Source: an uncultured Woeseiaceae bacterium
GTDB taxonomy: Bacteria > Pseudomonadota > Gammaproteobacteria > Steroidobacterales > Woeseiaceae
Direction of reading: 5' to 3'
Length of the DNA: 43,233 nucleotides
NCBI GenBank assembly: GCA_905480255.1
Contig: CAJQPR010000011.1
Coordinates: 1 to 43,233 of the forward strand
Shown here: positions 8,351 to 17,189 of the stretch, in pieces
Position numbering within the stretch: the first letter of the stretch is position 1
How the letters are laid out: each line of letters starts with the position of its first letter
The notes under the pieces: model-generated
Database searches by the model: none
Told to the model about the DNA's origin: nothing
What the model saw: the letters and a program-made list of their open reading frames with translations, nothing else
Translations under genes and position numbers: made by a program

Positions 8351-9526
8351 TTACCTGATTTGGTCGGTGTCCAGTGTTCTGGCCCTGCCGAGCGACGTAT
8401 CGCCGAACCGGCCACGAATTTCGTCCACGGTCTGATCAAGCTGAGTGCCGCCGGCGGACACCTGTGGGGCGAAGAGATCCGGCTGTGCGTCACGGACCAG
8501 CGCGCTACCACCCACGCCGAGCAAGCGGATCCTGGCGCCTGGATATTCGGCAAGCCATTCGTCCAGGAGGATTGTCGCCGCCTTGTACAGAGTTTCAGTG
8601 CTGTTGCCAGGTGGCTTCAGCGCAGATTGCCTTGTAAAGGTAGTGAAATCCGACTGACGGATCTTGACCTGAACGGTGCCGGCGACGAGTTCTTTTGCTC
8701 GCAACCGGGTGGCTGTCTTCTCACTTAGACGCAGCAGTTGCCGTCGCATTGCCCGTCGTTCGGACAGGTCCTCGTCGAACGTTGATTCTGCACTTATTGA
8801 TTTGTCACGTCTCGATGGCTGCACAGGTCGGTCATCGATTCCGGCAGCCCGATCCCGCGTGCGCTGCGTGAATCGTCCGAAAATCGGCTCCAGATGCTGG
8901 TCGTGTGCGAGTCGAAGGTCGGCGATAGTTGCTATCCGGACCCGGTTAAGTCGCGACAGGGTTTCCGGACCGATGCCCGGAATCACCCGAACCGGCAACG
9001 GATCGAGTACATCGCGCATGTCTTTATCAGTGACTACAAACAATCCGTCTGGTTTGTCTAGATCAGACGCAATTTTGGCGACGAGTTTATTGGGAGCTAC
9101 GCCGACAGATGCCGTCAGGCCGGTGCGCTCTTTTACTCGCGTTTTGATTTCCCGCGCGATAACCACTTCGTTGCCGAATAGCTGCAGGCTTTCTGTCACA
9201 TCGAGAAACGCTTCATCAAGCGACAAGCCTTCAACCATCGGCGTGAACTCGCGGAAGATCGAAAATACTTCTTTCGAGACTGACTGGTAATGCGACATTC
9301 TCGGTGGGACCCGACATAGATTTGGACAGCGGCGCAAAGCATCCCGCATCGGCATCGCGGATCGAATGCCAAACTCGCGCGCCTCGTAGCTGGCGGCTGC
9401 TACAACGCCGCGCGTGTTTCCGCCAACCACAACCGGCTTACCCTTCAGTGTCGGGTCGTCTCGTTGTTCGACGGACGCATAGAACGCATCCATGTCGACG
9501 TGCAGAATATTGCGCCGGGGTTTCAC
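8351..9526 (-). CDS. dinB: DNA polymerase IV (Y-family translesion polymerase)
   Basis: An error-prone Y-family polymerase, 391 residues. The palm motif HVDMDAFYASVEQ gives the metal ligand Asp11, and SLDEAFLDV at about 102-110 gives Asp104 and Glu105. The helix-hairpin-helix region (VRVIPGIGPETLSRL) and the little-finger region follow. The C-terminus reads QPDLFAP, like a beta-clamp-binding motif (QxxLF). Translation starts at GTG (9526), overlapping the ispA stop by 4 bp (GTGA), so expression depends on ispA. No LexA box was recognised nearby. Confidence 0.95.
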   Translation of the reverse strand: MKPRRNILHVDMDAFYASVEQRDDPTLKGKPVVVGGNTRGVVAAASYEAREFGIRSAMPMRDALRRCPNLCRVPPRMSHYQSVSKEVFSIFREFTPMVEGLSLDEAFLDVTESLQLFGNEVVIAREIKTRVKERTGLTASVGVAPNKLVAKIASDLDKPDGLFVVTDKDMRDVLDPLPVRVIPGIGPETLSRLNRVRIATIADLRLAHDQHLEPIFGRFTQRTRDRAAGIDDRPVQPSRRDKSISAESTFDEDLSERRAMRRQLLRLSEKTATRLRAKELVAGTVQVKIRQSDFTTFTRQSALKPPGNSTETLYKAATILLDEWLAEYPGARIRLLGVGGSALVRDAQPDLFAPQVSAGGTQLDQTVDEIRGRFGDTSLGRARTLDTDQIR

Positions 9527-10440
9527 CGAACCCGTTCAACGATCAGGCTGGCGAGTGATCGTAAGGGATTTGCCGCCGGTCCAAAATCTTCCAATTGATT
9601 CATGGCAGAGTCCAACAGCTCCCTGCAGCGCCGATTGCTTTCCTCGATTCCAAACATTGCCGGCCAGGTTGCCTTGTTCTGAGCCTGATCAGAACCGACC
9701 GGTTTGCCGATTATTTCCGTCTCCCCCAGTACATCAAGAATGTCGTCGCGAATCTGGAAAGCCAGCCCGATATCACGCGAAAACTGGTGCATTGCCCGTT
9801 GCGTATCGACCTCGGGATTCCGGATGAGGCAACAGGCCGACATTACCGAAGCGCTAATCAGGGCACCGGTTTTCAATCCGTGCATACGTGCAAGCTCTTC
9901 AACTGAAAGCTTGCGGCCTTCTGATGCCAGGTCGATTGCCTGTCCACCGGTCATCCCGAGTGAACCGCAGGCCTGGGATATGAGTGAGACCAGTGATCTT
10001 ACTTCTGCCGCATCCAGGCATTCCGCCGTAGCGATGACCTGGAATGCGAGCGGCTGCAACGCATCGGCGGCGAGGATAGCCGTCGCCTCATCAAACTTTC
10101 GATGGACAGTCGGCTGGCCACGTCGCAGATCGTCGTCATCCATTGCCGGCAGGTCGTCGTGTACCAGTGAGAATGCGTGTATCAGTTCGATGGCCGTTGC
10201 GGGAATGTCGAGCTTTTCGGGGCTTATATCAAGGCACTCGCCGGTCGCATAGACCAGTAAGGGGCGCATGCGCTTCCCGCCCGAGAGGGCCGCGTAGCGC
10301 ATGGCCTCATGCAGGCGTTCCGGTGGCAGACCTGCTGTCGGAAGCGCGCCGTCCATGCATTGTTCTACGCGTTCGACGTATGCGTGCGTACGGTCGCTGA
10401 AGTCGGCATTTTCAGGTTCCGTTTGTCGCTGACGATTCAT
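9523..10440 (-). CDS. ispA: Polyprenyl synthetase, probable farnesyl diphosphate synthase
   Basis: It condenses IPP with DMAPP and GPP to give farnesyl diphosphate. The first aspartate-rich motif is DDLPAMD (95-101), with the two-residue insertion typical of bacterial IspA. The second is DDILD in FQIRDDILDVLGE. The residues before the first motif (AFSLVH) resemble those of IspA, which supports a C15 product. The start is the ATG at 10440 (305 residues); the frame extends to 10566 but would enter the divergent mvaD gene. Its position next to the mevalonate operon fits its use of IPP and DMAPP. Confidence 0.93.
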   Translation of the reverse strand: MNRQRQTEPENADFSDRTHAYVERVEQCMDGALPTAGLPPERLHEAMRYAALSGGKRMRPLLVYATGECLDISPEKLDIPATAIELIHAFSLVHDDLPAMDDDDLRRGQPTVHRKFDEATAILAADALQPLAFQVIATAECLDAAEVRSLVSLISQACGSLGMTGGQAIDLASEGRKLSVEELARMHGLKTGALISASVMSACCLIRNPEVDTQRAMHQFSRDIGLAFQIRDDILDVLGETEIIGKPVGSDQAQNKATWPAMFGIEESNRRCRELLDSAMNQLEDFGPAANPLRSLASLIVERVR

Positions 10441-10484
10441 CGCGCCAAGCGTACACGAATCCTGTTTCAGCTGCGCCCGGGCGA

Positions 10485-10513
10485 TATAATCCCGCTCCCG
10501 GCAACATTGCCGG
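10485..10513 (+). promoter_or_regulatory. Predicted promoter -10 and 5' hairpin of the mevalonate operon
   Basis: A perfect TATAAT lies at 10485-10490 between the divergent ispA and mvaD genes. Just downstream, CCGGCAA (10498-10504) and TTGCCGG (10507-10513) form a perfect 7-bp inverted repeat with a 2-bp centre. A transcript from this -10 would begin at about 10497, putting the hairpin at its very 5' end, or the repeat could be an operator. The -35 is weak. Function is inferred. Confidence 0.4.
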
Positions 10514-10529
10514 AATATGGAATCCTGTA

Positions 10530-11486
10530 ATGAAAGTAACCGCACAGGCGCAGCCGAACATCGCACTGGTCAAGTACTGGGGCAAACGTGATCTTGCCCG
10601 CAATCTGCCGGCGGTCAGCTCGTTGTCGATCACACTCGACAGTCTGTGGACGAGAATGTCGGTGTCCTTTGGAGGCGCTGGCACAGACTCCTTGGAGGTA
10701 AACGGTGCCGTGGCACCGACAATGCTGGACCGTGTCAGTGGATGTCTGGACCTGGTGGTCGGAAGTGAACGTGAGTGCGCCCAGGTTGTCAGCGAGAGTA
10801 ACTTCCCCATTGGCGCCGGGCTTGCCTCCTCGGCATCCGCGTTTGCGGCATTGGTTGTAGCTGCCGACGAAGCCGCTGGCTCCGGACGGGATACATTGAT
10901 GCTCGCCCGTCTGGCCGGGGCAGCATCCGGCTCCGCAGCAAGGTCGCTCTACGGTGGAATTGTCGAGCTTACGGCCGGAATCGACGAGATCGATCTGAGG
11001 AACCTTGCTGAGCACGATGAATGGCCGCTTGAAGTAGTTGTGGCCGTGACCGAAAAGGGTCAGAAACCTGTCGGATCCGGCGAGGCAATGGTTCGGGGAG
11101 CCGGAACCTCTCCTTTCTACTCAAGTTGGATTGAGCGGCAGGATGAAGATATGAAATGCGCGCGAACAGCCGTGGCTGAACGGGATTTTGCGAGTCTGGC
11201 GCATATCGCAGAACATAACTGTCTCAAGATGCATTCAGTTATGTGGACTTCCAGACCGCCAATTGTCTACTGGAACAAGGCAACCCTGGGCTGTATGGAA
11301 GTGGTCCGGTCACTGCGAGCTGCCGGGCATTCTGTGTTCTTCACGATCGACGCCGGTCCGCAGGTCAAGGCCGTGTGTCTGCCGGAGTCTGCGGATGCCG
11401 TTGAGGCGGCGTTATCCGCGACCCATGGCGTGGTCCAAACGATGCGAAGCGGACTCGGAACCGGCGCAAGGATTATCGCGACATGA
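10530..11486 (+). CDS. mvaD: Diphosphomevalonate decarboxylase
   Basis: A GHMP-family enzyme (318 residues) that converts mevalonate 5-diphosphate to IPP with ATP. The N-terminus AQPNIALVKYWGKRD is diagnostic for MvaD. The GHMP ATP loop is PIGAGLASSASAFAAL (about 93-108), and the catalytic aspartate is D274 in FFTIDAGPQVKAV. It is the first gene of the operon and overlaps the kinase gene by 4 bp (ATGA). The gene carries out the last step toward IPP, while the earlier steps follow downstream. Confidence 0.96.
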   Translation: MKVTAQAQPNIALVKYWGKRDLARNLPAVSSLSITLDSLWTRMSVSFGGAGTDSLEVNGAVAPTMLDRVSGCLDLVVGSERECAQVVSESNFPIGAGLASSASAFAALVVAADEAAGSGRDTLMLARLAGAASGSAARSLYGGIVELTAGIDEIDLRNLAEHDEWPLEVVVAVTEKGQKPVGSGEAMVRGAGTSPFYSSWIERQDEDMKCARTAVAERDFASLAHIAEHNCLKMHSVMWTSRPPIVYWNKATLGCMEVVRSLRAAGHSVFFTIDAGPQVKAVCLPESADAVEAALSATHGVVQTMRSGLGTGARIIAT

Positions 11487-12505
11487 CAGTAATTTCAGTC
11501 AGTGCGCCCGGCAAAGCGATAGTGTGCGGCGAATACGCGGTATTGCGGGGTGCACCGGCGATTTCCATGGCCGTCAACAGGCGTGCGAGAGTCACTTTGA
11601 CGCCAGCGGAGGATGACTACTGCACACTCCAGACACCCGGCTATGCCGAGGGCGAAAGGCGGTTTCGGGTCAGAGCCGACGGTTGTATTGATTGGCTCGA
11701 TGATCCTCCGGAGGATGGGCTCGCGCTCGTAGAGCACGCGTATCGAAGCTGTACGATTCAGGGTCTGCCGGGTTCGTTGCATCGTTCGATAGTTAGAATC
11801 GATACCCGGGAATTCCATGACCGCAGGTCGGGTGACAAGCTTGGGCTCGGTTCAAGTGCTGCTGTGTCTGTTGCGCTGGTCGCGGCCCTGGCCGGCGGCG
11901 AAAGCAGCGGTGTTGATTGCTGGTCCCTTCCGAGTGATGTCCATACGGCTTTTCAGGGTGGTTACGGCAGCGGTGTCGATGTCGCAACAAGCTGCCAGGG
12001 TGGCGTCATCGCGTATCGGAAAAACGACGGTGATCAGTCAGCAAGGACGGAGTGGCCGGAAGGCTTGTTTTACCGGCTATTGTTCAGTGGGCAAGCTGCC
12101 GACACGCTTTCGAAAATCCGCAAGCTCCCGGACTCCGGCAGTAAGTCCTGGTCGAGACTGATATCCAACGCAGAAGAAGCTTCTGCGGCGTGGATTGCTG
12201 GTAATGCCGGGAATATTCTTGATGCAATCCGCTCTTACATCGGCGCGCTGTTTCAATTCAGCGACCAACACGATCTTGGCGTCTTCGCCGCCGGCCATCA
12301 CGCGATGGTTGATCTGGCCGCCGCTGATGGCACAGTGTACAAACCCTGTGGAGCTGGTGGCGGAGACATCGGCATCGTACTGGCTTCCCGGCAAGATGAT
12401 GTTGACGCCTTTTGCGAACATGCCCTGGAACTTGGATTTGCACCTTTGAATATTGAACTGGATGAGCAAGGGCTGAGAGAAGATGAGGCCGCAAGCGATG
12501 AGTAA
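11483..12505 (+). CDS. mvaK2: Phosphomevalonate kinase (GHMP family)
   Basis: A 340-residue GHMP kinase expected to phosphorylate mevalonate 5-phosphate. Motif 1 is SAPGKAIVCGEYAVLRG (7-23), motif 2 is GLGSSAAVSV (121-130), and motif 3 is PCGAGGGDIGIV (289-300). GSGVDVATS at about 164-172 resembles the substrate-site loop of phosphomevalonate kinases. The assignment as PMK rather than MK rests on the GGYGSGVDVATS and YKPCGAGGGD forms, and on the mevalonate kinase function being taken by the next gene. It overlaps both neighbours and is translationally coupled. Confidence 0.9.
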   Translation: MTVISVSAPGKAIVCGEYAVLRGAPAISMAVNRRARVTLTPAEDDYCTLQTPGYAEGERRFRVRADGCIDWLDDPPEDGLALVEHAYRSCTIQGLPGSLHRSIVRIDTREFHDRRSGDKLGLGSSAAVSVALVAALAGGESSGVDCWSLPSDVHTAFQGGYGSGVDVATSCQGGVIAYRKNDGDQSARTEWPEGLFYRLLFSGQAADTLSKIRKLPDSGSKSWSRLISNAEEASAAWIAGNAGNILDAIRSYIGALFQFSDQHDLGVFAAGHHAMVDLAAADGTVYKPCGAGGGDIGIVLASRQDDVDAFCEHALELGFAPLNIELDEQGLREDEAASDE

Positions 12506-14732
12506 TTCGCGAATCGCCGGTCTTTATCGCATGTCGATTGTCGAGCGAATCAATGCGTTGGCGGACAGAGGGTTCCTCGACCGCGACGCCGCGAATGCCT
12601 TGCTCGATGGGACGCCACTTCTGCCGCGTAATACAGCGGAAAAGATGATCGAAAACGTCGTTGGCGTCTTCGGCTTGCCGCTTGGTATCGCTCCGAATTT
12701 CCTGGTCAACGACAAGGACTACGTTGTTCCAATGGTCGTCGAGGAGCCGTCGATCATTGCAGGCGTTTCCGGAGCTGCGGCAATATTTCGCGATAACGGT
12801 GGTATCACCACGACATCGACCGACCCGGTTTTGATTGGCCAGATCCAGATTGTTGGCATCAGAGATCCCGACAAAGCTGTGCAGTCACTTTATTCGGCCC
12901 AGGATGATCTCCTTACATTGGCTAACAAATTTCAGCCCAGACTCATGGAGCGCGGCGGGGGAGCGCGTGGCCTGGAATTCTATAAATATCGCTTACCGGA
13001 TGGCGACTGGACGGTGGTTCTTCACTTACTGGTAGATACCCGCGATGCGATGGGTGCGAATATTGTTAACACGATGTGCGAAGGGCTTGCGCCAAAAGTC
13101 GAAGAGGTCTGTGGTGGCAATGTCGTGTTGCGAATTCTTTCCAATCTTGCGGACAAGTCTCTTGTGAAGGCAAGCGTCACCATCACGCTGGCGTCGCTGA
13201 TCACCGGATCCCACAGTGCTGAATTCGTGAGGGACGGAATTGTGCTGGCGAACGATTTCGCCAACACCGATCCATATCGAGCTGCTACCCATAACAAAGG
13301 AATCATGAACGGTATCGATGCACTTGCTATTGCCACCGGAAATGACTGGCGTGCCATTGAAGCCGGCGCACACGCTTTCGCTGCCAAAGATGGCAAGTAT
13401 CGTTCGCTCACATCCTGGTCTGTCGAGCCCAATGGCGACCTCACCGGCGAGCTTGTTGTGCCACTAAAGGCCGGCACTGTCGGCGGGTCGCTGGCATCCA
13501 ATCCTGGTGCGAGGATGGGACTGGCGATTACCGGTGTCACGTCGGCGACTGAGCTGGCCGAGCTTATGGCGGCAACCGGTCTGGCGCAGAATTTCGCAGC
13601 ATTGAGAGCTCTTGTCTCCCATGGAATTCAGAAAGGTCATATGAGTCTCCATGCGCGTAGTGTTGCCGCCGCGGCTGGTGTTCCCGAGGACCGGTTCGAC
13701 CAGGTTGTAGCCGGTATGATCGAAAGCGGCGATGTTAAAACCTGGAAGGCGGAAGAACTGTCCGACGTTGCGTTGTCGGGCGCTACAACAGCGGCCCAAC
13801 CAGTCGAGGGCATTGCGACCGGGGTTGCATGCGCCAAGGTTATTATTCTGGGTGAGCACGCTGCGGTCTATGATCGTCATGTCCTTGCGTTACCGATTGA
13901 ATCGGCAGTCACTGCGCAAATTGTGGAACGTGAGAAAGGGGTAACGCTTTCGATTCCTGACTGGGATATCCACGACGACTGGTCGGGCCCTGAACGTGTT
14001 CCGGGCGGGGCCTCCGATGTGGTTGATTTGATCATGCGCGAATTGCAGGTGACGGGCCGCGGATTTGACATTCGGGTTTATCCACGAGTTCCGCTTGGTA
14101 TGGGGCTTGGTTCATCTGCCGCCTTTTCTGTCGCCGTCATTCGCGCATTCGACAGCCTGCTGGGGCTGGAAAAATCTGACCTGGAGATTGACCGGATCGC
14201 ATTTCGTTGCGAGAGCCTGACGCATGGCACACCGTCTGGCATCGACAACAACATTGCCACATTCGGCGAACCGGTTCTCTACTCGAAGGGCAGCAGCACG
14301 CGTACGAGACCTGTCCTGCTCAGGCAAATACCGCCCCTGGTGGTTGCTTCCAGCGGGACACGAGGCTCGACTGGCGATATGGTCGCCGGCGTCCGCGAAC
14401 GATTCTCGAAGAACGAGGCGCTGTACACGACGATATTTGATGAAATCGACGAACTAAGCATTGCCGGCGCGAAAGCGCTCAAAGAAAATGACTATGAGTA
14501 CCTGGGCTCGATGATGAACGTATGCCATGGATTTCTGAATGCGATCGAAGTCTCGACGCCAGAACTTGAAAAGATGATCCAGATTGCACGTAGCGCGGGC
14601 GCCCTCGGCGCCAAGCTAACGGGAGCGGGCGGTGGCGGGTCCATTGTTGCGCTCTGCCCTGGCAAGGTCAGCGAAGTTGCCGGTGCCCTGGAACGAGCCG
14701 GCTACGAAATAGTCCGATTGAATGCGAGCTAA
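12498..14732 (+). CDS. HMG-CoA reductase (class II) fused to mevalonate kinase
   Basis: A 744-residue two-domain protein. Residues 1 to about 425 are a class II HMG-CoA reductase. Catalytic Glu83 (VVEEPSIIAG), Lys267 (HNKGIMNG), Asp283 (TGNDWRA) and His385 (GHMSLHARS) match E83, K267, D283 and H381 of the Pseudomonas mevalonii enzyme. Residues from about 440 to 744 are a mevalonate kinase: GVACAKVIILGEHAAVY, GLGSSAAFSV (536-545), HGTPSGIDNN with catalytic Asp583, and TGAGGGGS (708-715). It therefore makes mevalonate from HMG-CoA and phosphorylates it. The ATG at 12498 is preferred because it reproduces the reference numbering; ATG 12483 is possible. It overlaps the upstream gene by 8 bp. There is no stop or frameshift at the junction. 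Confidence 0.93.
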   Translation: MSNSRIAGLYRMSIVERINALADRGFLDRDAANALLDGTPLLPRNTAEKMIENVVGVFGLPLGIAPNFLVNDKDYVVPMVVEEPSIIAGVSGAAAIFRDNGGITTTSTDPVLIGQIQIVGIRDPDKAVQSLYSAQDDLLTLANKFQPRLMERGGGARGLEFYKYRLPDGDWTVVLHLLVDTRDAMGANIVNTMCEGLAPKVEEVCGGNVVLRILSNLADKSLVKASVTITLASLITGSHSAEFVRDGIVLANDFANTDPYRAATHNKGIMNGIDALAIATGNDWRAIEAGAHAFAAKDGKYRSLTSWSVEPNGDLTGELVVPLKAGTVGGSLASNPGARMGLAITGVTSATELAELMAATGLAQNFAALRALVSHGIQKGHMSLHARSVAAAAGVPEDRFDQVVAGMIESGDVKTWKAEELSDVALSGATTAAQPVEGIATGVACAKVIILGEHAAVYDRHVLALPIESAVTAQIVEREKGVTLSIPDWDIHDDWSGPERVPGGASDVVDLIMRELQVTGRGFDIRVYPRVPLGMGLGSSAAFSVAVIRAFDSLLGLEKSDLEIDRIAFRCESLTHGTPSGIDNNIATFGEPVLYSKGSSTRTRPVLLRQIPPLVVASSGTRGSTGDMVAGVRERFSKNEALYTTIFDEIDELSIAGAKALKENDYEYLGSMMNVCHGFLNAIEVSTPELEKMIQIARSAGALGAKLTGAGGGGSIVALCPGKVSEVAGALERAGYEIVRLNAS

Positions 14733-15318
14733 TACCGACGTGAAGGAAAAATCGGCAAGAATTGTTTCGTCGGAAGAAGAGCGCTTGATCCTTGTAGACG
14801 CCGAGGACAACGATATGGGGTTTATGAGCAAGGCTGAATGTCATGACGGCAACGGCGTTCTGCATCGGGCATTTTCGATCTTTCTTTTCAATGAACAGGG
14901 TCATCTCTTGCTACAACAGCGCGCCGCAGGCAAGAGGCTCTGGCCGATGTACTGGTCGAACAGTTGCTGCAGTCATCCGCGGGAAAGAGAGACGATGGCG
15001 GTTGCCGCAGCGAGAAGATTGCAGGACGAATTGCAGACTGACAGCGATTTGGAATTCGTCTACAAATTTATTTACCAGGCATCCTTTGGTGAGTTGGGAT
15101 CGGAACACGAGCTTTGTCATGTCTTCCTGGGGCGGATTGTCAGCGAGCCCGGTGCCAATGAGACCGAGATCGCGGCGATGCGCTATGTGTCGATTGCGGA
15201 ACTGGAGCGGGATCTTGCGGAGACGCCAGAGGTTTTTACGCCGTGGTTCAAACTGGAATGGCAGCGCCTGAAAACCGAGCACGCGGACACCTTGTCACGG
15301 TTCACTGGCTGCGGGTAA
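14722..15318 (+). CDS. idi: Isopentenyl-diphosphate delta-isomerase, type I
   Basis: It interconverts IPP and DMAPP, giving the allylic starter needed by the prenyl synthase at 9523. It is a Nudix-fold enzyme of 198 residues. The catalytic Cys lies in WSNSCCSHP (C83 aligns with E. coli C67), and the catalytic Glu in EHELCHVF (E130 aligns with E116). The ATG at 14722 overlaps the fusion gene by 11 bp; an in-frame GTG at 14740 is an alternative start. A second, decayed copy of its last 24 codons lies just downstream. Confidence 0.94.
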   Translation: MRANTDVKEKSARIVSSEEERLILVDAEDNDMGFMSKAECHDGNGVLHRAFSIFLFNEQGHLLLQQRAAGKRLWPMYWSNSCCSHPRERETMAVAAARRLQDELQTDSDLEFVYKFIYQASFGELGSEHELCHVFLGRIVSEPGANETEIAAMRYVSIAELERDLAETPEVFTPWFKLEWQRLKTEHADTLSRFTGCG

Positions 15319-15394
15319 CCAGTCTGAAAAGTACGCGCTGAAGATCAATCTGCAGTAACCGGGCGCGCAAAAACGATGAAGTCAGGCAGATTGG

Positions 15395-15500
15395 GTTCAA
15401 ACTCGAGTGGCAGCGGCTGACGACTGAGCATGCGGATACGTTGTCACGATTCACTGGCAGCGGGTGACCATCCTCAAAAGTGCGCACTGAAGATAGTGTC
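15395..15500 (+). pseudogene. Vestigial duplicate of the idi 3' end
   Basis: The segment repeats bases 15246 to about 15351 at a fixed offset of 149 bp. In frame it reads FKLEWQRL, then TTEHADTLSRFTGSG and a TGA at 15465-15467. The true idi end is FKLEWQRL, then KTEHADTLSRFTGCG and TAA. Similarity continues about 30 bases past both stops (AAAAGT, CGC, TGAAGAT). Most base differences are at third codon positions. No start codon or upstream isomerase sequence is left, so this is a remnant, not a gene. Confidence 0.8.
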
Positions 15501-15582
15501 GCAAGAGCGAATTACCGCGCTGGTTTGACCGGGATCTGGAATCTGCCGCAGTTAAAGACGCATTCCGCTAACTGGGGCTGAT

Positions 15583-17055
15583 TCAGGCGATGTACTTGTA
15601 GTACTCGATCCCCACATCCTGAAACTGCCGCTCGTCCCGGCGTCCGATTTTGTCGATGACAAATTCATCACGCGGCAGGTAGTCGAGGTTCGCGGGCCGC
15701 CGACCATCATGCAAGGCAGCATACTGAGCTTCGTCCAGGTCGACGGTGAATTCCATTGATTGACCGAATCCGATTTTAGCCGTCGCTTCACGCCAGCCGT
15801 CAGCAACAACAAAAGGAATGACTTCAGCCGCATCACCGCTGCCGTAGCCAAGAGTCAGAAGCTCCTCTCCCGTCAGATCGCGGTTCTCGTCAATGGCCTG
15901 TTCGAAGCCGGCTGCAATCCAGGCTGGCAACGCTGCGGTGTACAGATTGCCTAAATCCAGCATCGTGTCACTGCCCAGCGCGAGTTTGTCCAGAATCTCG
16001 CGGCGATATCTTCGGGATGCGCGAAATATCTTGAATACAGCCATCGTCAGCGGATAAGCCTCGTAGTTCAGCCGTTCAGGATCTGCGAATTGTACGATTT
16101 CCGGCTTGCTGCTCATTTCGGCAAGCAGTGCCTCCGGCTCGATACCGGCCTCATAGCAAAATGACGCTAGCTCCGCCCGGTCTTCAGCTGAGCCACTGCC
16201 AAGCGCGAACAGATAAGCAACCGCCCAACCCGTCTCCGGCATGCGACGATACGGTCGGTGCATGAAGACCGTTTTTAGCGACCGCAGGTAGTCGCTGGCC
16301 TGAAGCCCGCGTTTTTCGTACATGTCATCGAGCGCGTGCAGTGTTTCGTCGATATAGCAGGTCGTTGAGTACTTACCGTTGAACACTGGGAAATCCTGAA
16401 CCTGCTGACTCTCGCTACGATCCTGGCCACAGAAGCGCAGCATCGGTTTGCGAAAATCCATGATGCGATAGTCCGAAGCCGAGCCGGATTTCACGAGATC
16501 TACTTCGACTAGCTGAGGGTTTTCCTCCAGCAGCATCGCGACTGCGCCGGCGCCCTGGGTGGGTTCGCCACTGGATCCGCGCGCGTATTCGGCAATGTCG
16601 GCACAAACGACGATCGCCTGGCCGCCCGCACCATCGAGTGCCAGGTGACGAATGGCGCTCTTCATGCCGTAAACGCCGCCGAGGCACGCGTGCTTGAATT
16701 CGGGGACTTCACAGCTCCTGGCGATTGGTGGTTTGCCCTGTGCAATCAATGCCTGGTCGACCATGCCTTTGACAATAATGGCGCCTGCTGAGTTGTCTGT
16801 GCTTGATTCCGTTCCGAGTCCCAGAAATTTCACTCTTGTCGGATCGATGTCATATTGGTTGATCAACCGCATTACGGCCGTCGCGGCCATCGTGTAGACG
16901 CTTTGATTCGGGCCTCGAACCCGGAAGCTGCGCCCGACGACCTCACGAATTTTGGGCCACTGGTTGCCTGTCCATTGGCACCAATCCTCCAGCCAGACGC
17001 GGAAAGGCGGCGTGTAGGCGGCGAGACCGCTAATTCCTATGCTTTTTCTTTCCAT
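15583..17055 (-). CDS. Hydroxymethylglutaryl-CoA synthase
   Basis: It condenses acetyl-CoA with acetoacetyl-CoA to HMG-CoA, the substrate of the reductase fusion. The catalytic triad is visible: Glu83 in GLGTESSTDNS, Cys124 in FKHACLGGVYG (acyl-enzyme nucleophile), and His266 in VFMHRPYRRMPETGW. The start is the ATG at 17055 giving MERKSIGISGLAAYTPPF; the frame extends upstream to 17139 without family-like sequence. At 490 residues it is longer than the roughly 390 of Gram-positive MvaS. It is convergent with the mevalonate operon and follows the DUF3667 gene by 134 bp, so it may have its own promoter. Confidence 0.93.
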   Translation of the reverse strand: MERKSIGISGLAAYTPPFRVWLEDWCQWTGNQWPKIREVVGRSFRVRGPNQSVYTMAATAVMRLINQYDIDPTRVKFLGLGTESSTDNSAGAIIVKGMVDQALIAQGKPPIARSCEVPEFKHACLGGVYGMKSAIRHLALDGAGGQAIVVCADIAEYARGSSGEPTQGAGAVAMLLEENPQLVEVDLVKSGSASDYRIMDFRKPMLRFCGQDRSESQQVQDFPVFNGKYSTTCYIDETLHALDDMYEKRGLQASDYLRSLKTVFMHRPYRRMPETGWAVAYLFALGSGSAEDRAELASFCYEAGIEPEALLAEMSSKPEIVQFADPERLNYEAYPLTMAVFKIFRASRRYRREILDKLALGSDTMLDLGNLYTAALPAWIAAGFEQAIDENRDLTGEELLTLGYGSGDAAEVIPFVVADGWREATAKIGFGQSMEFTVDLDEAQYAALHDGRRPANLDYLPRDEFVIDKIGRRDERQFQDVGIEYYKYIA

Positions 17056-17189
17056 GATCGGTTCGTCGGGGGTTCTCTGTATTCGGCCCTGTTTTGGGCA
17101 TAGCCCGGAAATTCTAGTGGTACGCGCCCCTCCGCTCAAGGCCGTTGAGGCAAGTTCTTACTCAAACAGCGGATCCGCGTCGAATTCAC

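Noticed and set aside
15546-15578. Terminator-like inverted repeat (CAGTTA ... TAACTG) downstream of HMG-CoA synthase
   Set aside because: The stem is short, has a 14-base loop and no T-run on either strand.
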